From assembly GCF_023015625.1 (NCBI RefSeq), contig NZ_JALKAH010000004.1, positions 186,001-250,000 of the forward strand: a stretch of 64,000 nucleotides of DNA, written 5' to 3'. Positions 59,543-64,000 of this stretch are shown one piece after another. Source of the stretch: Yoonia sp. F2084L (GTDB lineage: Bacteria; Pseudomonadota; Alphaproteobacteria; Rhodobacterales; Rhodobacteraceae). The number at the start of each line of letters is the position of its first letter. Within the stretch, counting starts at the first letter, position 1. The notes under the pieces were generated by a model, which searched no databases, had not been told where the DNA came from, and saw only the letters and a program-made list of their open reading frames with translations. The translations under genes and the position numbers were made by a program.

Positions 59543-60199
59543 TCACGCTTTTGGACGACGCCGTGCAAAACCGAATGCGCCAACAGCCGTCAGCATCAGC
59601 AGGATACCCGCAGGCAGCGGCACGGCAGCGATGGTAACATTGTCGATCAAAGCCCCGCAGTTACCGCAACCATTGAACCGTGATCCGCCCAAAGCCGCAA
59701 ACGACAATGCGATGGTCTGATCGCTGTCGATGGTAAAGTTGGCGACGACATTCGTCCATGCACCATGCGGATACGCAGGGTTAGGTGCGCCGGTGATGAT
59801 GTTGTCGATATATGTCTCAGCCGCGCCTGCGACCGAATAGGACATGTCGTTGGTGGTTGTTGGGTCAGCATTCACGCGAGGGCTATACCAGAAGCTTAGG
59901 CTATAGCTGCCCGCATCCAACGCGATGTTCTGGAAGATACCGGCATCTTGGTTGGTGTCCAACTCGGCGTAGTAATTGCCGTCTTGTGCATCAATTGAAC
60001 CCAAAGTGCGATCAGACTGAATTTCGATATTTGGCGAGCCTGTCCAACCGGGAACCGAAGAGAAGATGTTCCAACCGCTGCCATTCAATGCACCGTCGCC
60101 GATATCTTCAAAGCTGCCGTTGATGACCGTTGCAGCACTTGCACCAGATGTAGCGATTGCCATAGCGGCGGCGAGTGCTGATATCTTGAACCACTTCAT
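59543..60199 (-). CDS. secreted protein with VPLPA-CTERM sorting signal
   Basis: A 218-residue protein: signal peptide (MKWFKISALAAAMAIATSGASA, cleaved about residue 22), a beta-rich domain with VINGSFEDIGDGALNGSGW and the YAELDTNQDAGIFQNI-type jelly-roll region of DUF642-like secreted proteins, and the C-terminal VPLPAGILLMLTAVGAFGFARRR anchor (motif then hydrophobic helix then basic tail, in parts). This sorting signal implies processing by an exosortase-like system, not seen here. Role probably in extracellular matrix. AAAGG lies upstream. Confidence 0.83.
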   Translation of the reverse strand: MKWFKISALAAAMAIATSGASAATVINGSFEDIGDGALNGSGWNIFSSVPGWTGSPNIEIQSDRTLGSIDAQDGNYYAELDTNQDAGIFQNIALDAGSYSLSFWYSPRVNADPTTTNDMSYSVAGAAETYIDNIITGAPNPAYPHGAWTNVVANFTIDSDQTIALSFAALGGSRFNGCGNCGALIDNVTIAAVPLPAGILLMLTAVGAFGFARRRPKA

Positions 60200-60678
60200 C
60201 GTAAATACCTTTAAACCAAACTCTTTCTTTGTGTTTAGCTACCACAATCGCACCCGCAGAAACAAGGTTACAGCGACCCTCACCTTTCTTTAATCACGGC
60301 AGCGGAAACAGTCGCCGAATAGCGGCCGGACTGTTCTGACTTCGGCAGGTTCATACAACTCTAGCGTTTGGGGTGGATATGCCTATCCACAGGCACCAAT
60401 GGCAAGATCGTCTTTTGACAACAGATTCGGTACATCAGCCGCCGTCGTCGCAGATAAGCCGAATCGGACGCGGTCAGCGCCCTCTTACCTGCGCATAAAG
60501 TTGCCACTTCAGCGGATAATTGACCCAATTGGCGGGTATTAGTTCGCGTCAGTGTCGGTATTTCGACCAAAACGGGGGATTCACGGTATTTCTTCGAGAC
60601 CTCAAAATGCCTATAGTCGTTTGATAAGCAGGCACAAACCTGCCGCGTGTGTTTGCTTGCTGGTTGGGAGGCCAAAAT
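60200..60678. other. 479-base spacer before ihfB without a convincing gene
   Basis: The gap holds divergent promoters of the VPLPA-sorted gene and ihfB. A minus-strand frame (60361-60969) crosses the ihfB gene and has no family-like sequence. A TATAGT element near 60612 could be the -10 box of ihfB with a poor -35. I see no hairpin with a T tract and no small RNA signature. Confidence 0.5.
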
Positions 60679-60960
60679 ATGATCCGTTCCGAGCTGATCC
60701 AGAAACTCGCCGACGAGAACCCGCACCTTTATCAACGCGATGTTGAAAAGATCGTTAATACAATTTTTGAAGAAGTCATTGAAGCTATGGCGCGTGGTGA
60801 CCGCGTTGAACTGCGCGGTTTTGGCGCGTTCTCTGTCAAAAAGCGTGACCAGCGCATTGGACGCAACCCGCGCACCGGTGAAGCGGTCGCAGTTGAAGAA
60901 AAGCATGTGCCGTTCTTTAAAACGGGCAAATTGCTGCGCGACCGCCTGAACGGTGGCTAG
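60679..60960 (+). CDS. ihfB: integration host factor beta subunit
   Basis: A 93-residue DNA-bending protein. The HU/IHF landmarks are [30 protein letters not shown] and [10 protein letters not shown] with the Pro at the tip of the beta arm that intercalates DNA. The GGGAGG eight bases before ATG 60679 decides the start over one ten codons earlier. It begins an apparent ihfB-lapA-trpF unit. Confidence 0.95.
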   Translation: MIRSELIQKLADENPHLYQRDVEKIVNTIFEEVIEAMARGDRVELRGFGAFSVKKRDQRIGRNPRTGEAVAVEEKHVPFFKTGKLLRDRLNGG

Positions 60961-61033
60961 GCGCGACATCTCTGCACCGTCATTTCGGTGAATTGCGGTT
61001 CACCGCGCGAGACAACTACGGTATGAGTGAGCC

Positions 61034-61390
61034 ATGAAAACACTTCGCTATGCCTTTTGGGCCATCGTTGGCCTTTGCTTGATCCTGATTGGCCTTGCCA
61101 ACCGCGATATCGTGACCGTGCGCGCCATGCCCGAAGCATTGGGCGACCTGCTGGGGTTATCCCCTGACATCCAACTACCGATGTTTGTTGTGATCTTCAT
61201 CGGTGTCGGTGCCGGATTGATGATCGGGTTCTTGTGGGAATGGGTGCGCGAGCATCGCATCCGAGCAGAGGCCCGTGCCAAAGCGCGCGAGGTCGAAAGT
61301 CTGCGCCGTGAGGTGGAACAACTGCGCGGTGCCGCCGCTGGTGCCAAAAGTGACGACGACGTTTTGGCGCTGCTTGAAAAGACCGGCTAA
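61034..61390 (+). CDS. LapA-domain (DUF1049) membrane protein
   Basis: A 118-residue protein with two transmembrane helices (about 5-22 and 48-72) and a C-terminal cytoplasmic coiled coil ([14 protein letters not shown]). This matches LapA (YciS) proteins that act with LapB in LPS assembly control. Start ATG 61034. Stop and trpF start overlap (TAATG). Position between ihfB and trpF is standard in Rhodobacteraceae. Confidence 0.85.
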   Translation: MKTLRYAFWAIVGLCLILIGLANRDIVTVRAMPEALGDLLGLSPDIQLPMFVVIFIGVGAGLMIGFLWEWVREHRIRAEARAKAREVESLRREVEQLRGAAAGAKSDDDVLALLEKTG

Positions 61391-62037
61391 TGTCTTCGCT
61401 AACTCGGATCAAAATTTGCGGGCTGCGCGATGCAGCACTGCTGCAAGCCGCTGTCGATGCGGGGGCGGCCTATGTCGGGCTTGTGTTTTTCCCCAAGTCG
61501 CCGCGCAATGTGTCGATTGAGCAAGCCGCAACCCTGGCCCAGGCTGTCCCCCCCGGCGTGGCGAAGGTTGCTTTGGTTGTTGATGCTGATGATGCGCAGT
61601 TGGACGCCATAACCAGCAAGGTGCCATTGGATATCTTGCAACTGCATGGTCATGAAACGCCCCAGCGTGTTGCGGACATTCGCGCCCGCTATGGTCTGCC
61701 AGCTATGAAAGCGGTTGGCGTTGCCGATGCCAGCGACTTGGCCGCTTTGGACAGCTATGCGCAAGTGGCCGACCAGATCCTTGTTGATGCAAAACCACCC
61801 AAAGACGCCGATCTTCCGGGTGGCAATGGCTTGTCATTCGACTGGCGCTTGATCGCGGGGCGGCGCTGGCCTGTCCCATGGATGCTGGCGGGTGGCCTGA
61901 CGCCTGAGACAGTGGCAGAAGCGATTGCTCTGACAGGTGCCACGCAGGTGGACGTGTCGTCAGGCGTTGAGACATCACCGGGCGTCAAAGATGCAGCACG
62001 GATCGCCGCATTTTGTGCGGCCGCACAGGGAAGGTAA
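61390..62037 (+). CDS. trpF: phosphoribosylanthranilate isomerase
   Basis: A 215-residue TIM-barrel enzyme. Motifs: [20 protein letters not shown] with the catalytic Cys, [33 protein letters not shown] and the phosphate-binding [14 protein letters not shown], then [15 protein letters not shown]. It carries out the third step of the tryptophan branch. trpF follows lapA by overlap, but trpB does not follow; a C13-type peptidase gene does. Confidence 0.95.
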   Translation: MSSLTRIKICGLRDAALLQAAVDAGAAYVGLVFFPKSPRNVSIEQAATLAQAVPPGVAKVALVVDADDAQLDAITSKVPLDILQLHGHETPQRVADIRARYGLPAMKAVGVADASDLAALDSYAQVADQILVDAKPPKDADLPGGNGLSFDWRLIAGRRWPVPWMLAGGLTPETVAEAIALTGATQVDVSSGVETSPGVKDAARIAAFCAAAQGR

Positions 62038-62191
62038 CGCGCTGTTTGCATTGCCGCCAACGTTGGTGAAGCAAGCATCACACCTGTCGCCGGTTTTGTG
62101 GCATTCGTCAGTTCAGTTGACAGGCGTCAACCAAATTCGCACGGTTGCCTCAACCCAAAGATGAACATCATTTATGTTGAGCTGATACTCT

Positions 62192-63532
62192 ATGATCAAA
62201 GCAATTTTAAACGCCTTCAAATCCACGCAATTAGTGACACTGCGCAAGCCGAGTGGGGCAGTCGCTGGTCGCCCGATCGATGTGGTTGCCGCACTATTCA
62301 TTTTCCTTGGTGCCGCCGCATTGGTAAGCCGCAGCTACATATCAGGTCCTGCTACGGTGTCATTATGGGGCCTTCAGGGTTTTGTCGCCACCTTGGCCGT
62401 CAGTGTTCTTGCGGTGACAATTGGATGCATCATCCTGCGTCGAGAAAAGGAATTGGGCGCAACGCTTGTTGTCCTGACGATGAGCATGTGTGTCTCGACA
62501 CTTCTGATTGGTGGCATATGGTTCGCGTTCAAGGACAGAACATTCGCACAATCATATACGTTGTTTTGGGTGTTGGGGGTAGCTCCTGTCTTTGTCGCGC
62601 TTTGCCGCCAAACAGCGACAGCAAGATGGTACCAAGCATGGTCTGGTGCGGTTTTGTTTGGATTTTGGCTTTTGGCATCCATCGTCCTTGGACACTACTA
62701 TGGGCAGTCGTATATCTTTGAGGTCGCCTATGACACAGAAGAAACCACCGATTATGACTATGGATCTCTTGCAGACCCCGAAGTCATATACCCCCAACAG
62801 GCTGATTTGTTGGGCGGACAGCTTACAGACCTTGAAGCAAGTGCCGACGATCAGGCTGACATGTTTGTACTACTTGGTGCTGGAACGCCCAACCAGAGCG
62901 TGTTTCAGCGGGAAATTGACCATCTTGAAACGCTCGCAGCTACCCGGTTTGACGCGCAAAACCGCACTATCAAATTGGGTCCTACGGTCGACGATCCCCT
63001 TCGTTTGCCGCTTCTCAACCGGACAAATTTGACGCAGAGTTTGAACGCAATTTCCAATATCATGGACCCCGCACAGGACCTTGTCTTCATCTTCCTGACA
63101 TCACACGGTGGACGCGCAAGCCTGTCTACATACTTTCCCGGTCTGAATGCGCGCAACCTAAGCAGCGCTGAAGTCGCTCAGGCGATCGACCAAAGTGGTG
63201 TCGCGAACGTCATCATCGTCGTTTCCGCATGTTACTCTGGATCATTCGTCGACGAGCTTGAGGCGCCGGATCGGCTTGTCCTGACGGCTTCCGCCGCTGA
63301 TAGATCATCCTTTGGCTGCGCGGATACAAATACCTTCACCGATTGGGGCACTGCATTTTTCGATGCATTGGAGGATACGCTAGACTTCCACCAAGCGGCA
63401 CTGCGCGCGCAGGCGACAGTCGCAACAGAAGAGGCAGAACGCGGTTATGAGGCATCGCTCCCACAAATTGCAGAGGGCGAAGCGATTGGCGAGATACTAG
63501 AAGCCTGGGTTGCGGCGCGGTTGCCAAACTAA
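62192..63532 (+). CDS. membrane-bound C13-family (legumain-like) peptidase
   Basis: A 446-residue protein. The first 190 residues hold five to six transmembrane helices with short loops. The rest is a caspase-like domain: the catalytic His in FIFLTSHGGRAS (about residue 308) and the catalytic Cys in VVSACYSGSF (about 348), the order and spacing of C13 proteases. An acidic linker (DTEETTDYDY) precedes it. The bacterial group is poorly characterised; proteolysis of membrane or periplasmic substrates is plausible. No obvious operon partner; a weak ribosome site precedes the ATG. Confidence 0.8.
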   Translation: MIKAILNAFKSTQLVTLRKPSGAVAGRPIDVVAALFIFLGAAALVSRSYISGPATVSLWGLQGFVATLAVSVLAVTIGCIILRREKELGATLVVLTMSMCVSTLLIGGIWFAFKDRTFAQSYTLFWVLGVAPVFVALCRQTATARWYQAWSGAVLFGFWLLASIVLGHYYGQSYIFEVAYDTEETTDYDYGSLADPEVIYPQQADLLGGQLTDLEASADDQADMFVLLGAGTPNQSVFQREIDHLETLAATRFDAQNRTIKLGPTVDDPLRLPLLNRTNLTQSLNAISNIMDPAQDLVFIFLTSHGGRASLSTYFPGLNARNLSSAEVAQAIDQSGVANVIIVVSACYSGSFVDELEAPDRLVLTASAADRSSFGCADTNTFTDWGTAFFDALEDTLDFHQAALRAQATVATEEAERGYEASLPQIAEGEAIGEILEAWVAARLPN

Positions 63533-63584
63533 CGACAGCGCCCAATCTGAACCGCTTTGCAGTGAGCTGCGCTGCAGTCGCATC

Positions 63585-63626
63585 GGCCCCAAAGAAAAGC
63601 CCCGCCGCAGTTTCCTGCGGCGGGGC
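63585..63626 (-). terminator. intrinsic terminator of rpsA
   Basis: On the minus strand GCCCCGCCGCAG, loop GAAA, CTGCGGCGGGGC (63626-63599) is a perfect 12-base-pair stem, followed by TTTTCTTT, 28 bases after the rpsA stop. Confidence 0.92.
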
Positions 63627-63653
63627 CAATTCGTTCAGACTGCGAAGTCAGAC

Positions 63654-64000
63654 TTACTCGTCGCCCTTCAGCGCTGCGCCAAGGATATCACCCAAGGATG
63701 CACCGGAGTCAGACGAGCCATACTGCTCAACCGCTTCCTTCTCTTCCGCGATCTCGCGTGCTTTGATCGACAGACCCAGCTTGCGGGTCTTGCTGTCGAT
63801 GTTGGTCACGCGCACGTCGACCTTGTCGCCCACGCCGAAACGCTCTGGGCGCTGCTCGGCACGGTCACGGGACAGATCAGAGCGACGGATGAAGGATTTC
63901 GCACCTTCATAGTCGACCTCAACGCCGCCGTCTTCGATCTTGGTCACTTCAACAGTGATGATCGAACCACGCTTCACGCCGCCAACGGCTTCTGCGAACG
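63654..64000 (-). CDS. rpsA: 30S ribosomal protein S1, C-terminal part
   Basis: The last 115 or so residues of S1, running off the right edge. The S1 (OB-fold) domain blocks are GSIITVEVTKIEDGGVEVDY, FIRRSDLSRDRAE, and VGDKVDVRVTNIDSKTRKLGLSIKAREI (in parts), followed by a short acidic/Ser-Gly tail. S1 binds mRNA on the small ribosomal subunit. The orientation is opposite to ihfB-lapA-trpF, whereas these are usually co-directional in this family. Confidence 0.94.
   Translation of the reverse strand, partial: FAEAVGGVKRGSIITVEVTKIEDGGVEVDYEGAKSFIRRSDLSRDRAEQRPERFGVGDKVDVRVTNIDSKTRKLGLSIKAREIAEEKEAVEQYGSSDSGASLGDILGAALKGDE

Noticed and set aside
60361..60969. 202-codon minus-strand frame across the ihfB region
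   Set aside because: Covers ihfB antisense and shows no signal peptide or domain.
1..64000. tRNA or rRNA genes, prophage, restriction or other defence systems
   Set aside because: I found no tRNA-like cloverleaf in the spacers, no integrase, transposase or phage gene, and no restriction or abortive-infection protein; a systematic scan was not possible.

Overview
This 64 kb window looks like chromosome of a marine alphaproteobacterium of the Roseobacter group (Rhodobacteraceae). The supporting families are DUF2927, DUF3572 and DUF983 proteins, a VPLPA-type C-terminal sorting signal, a PleD-like cyclase, a carnitine operon with fused dehydrogenase and thioesterase, a dihydroxypropanesulfonate/sulfolactate operon, and the ihfB-lapA-trpF-trpB-rpsA neighbourhood. 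I cannot name the genus from sequence alone. Genes are packed tightly, many start/stop codons overlap, and I see no IS element, prophage, CRISPR array, tRNA or rRNA.

Layout. 1-4.2 kb: a five-gene membrane-stress-like operon (TelA, DUF2927 lipoprotein, SPFH/GYF protein, b561-like protein, zinc-ribbon membrane protein). 4.2-6 kb: fructokinase, D-aminoacyl-tRNA deacylase and a CAP-domain protein. 6.1-11.7 kb: a non-pyrrolysine MttB homologue, a HAD phosphatase and a 1061-residue reductive dehalogenase fused to its own flavin/[2Fe-2S] reductase. 11.7-15.4 kb: DUF3572, a PleD-like diguanylate cyclase, an ECF sigma/anti-sigma/Spy-like unit and an EF-hand protein. 15.6-19.4 kb: DUF983, NUDIX, EamA transporter, desaturase and XRE regulator. 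19.4-22.6 kb: carnitine to glycine betaine operon with an embedded lipocalin. 22.8-28.6 kb: GNAT, aldo/keto reductase, MFS, a beta-barrel protein, metG and YdeI. 28.6-32.5 kb: three periplasmic binding-protein genes without any permease, one fused to an OmpA domain. 32.8-38.2 kb: a nonulosonic (sialic-like) acid and surface glycan cluster. 38.3-46.5 kb: a radical SAM/TIGR03915 DNA-repair pair, EamA, ychF, trpA, lldD, MFS and rplY. 46.6-54.3 kb: two small membrane proteins, then a seven-gene organosulfonate operon with a divergent LacI regulator. 54.3-56.5 kb: pth, DUF2332 and DUF2237. 56.5-58 kb: a membrane-anchored LuxR regulator beside two secreted PepSY-like proteins with long Asp/Glu tails. 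58.2-64 kb: trpB, a VPLPA-sorted protein, ihfB-lapA-trpF, a membrane C13 peptidase and the end of rpsA.

How the genes work together. The clearest pathway is the sulfonate operon: HpsN with an SDR and a zinc alcohol dehydrogenase handle 2,3-dihydroxypropane-1-sulfonate (DHPS). A flavin (FMN) 2-hydroxyacid dehydrogenase is placed to oxidise sulfolactate, and ComDE decarboxylates sulfopyruvate to sulfoacetaldehyde. Xsc and uptake genes are not in the window. The carnitine operon would yield glycine betaine, for which the distant MttB homologue is a possible but unproven demethylase.

The least explained pieces are the orphan binding-protein trio, the poly-acidic PepSY pair with its membrane LuxR protein, the TelA/SPFH/zinc-ribbon operon and the self-sufficient reductive dehalogenase. 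All functions were assigned by reading protein motifs by eye; no database search was run.
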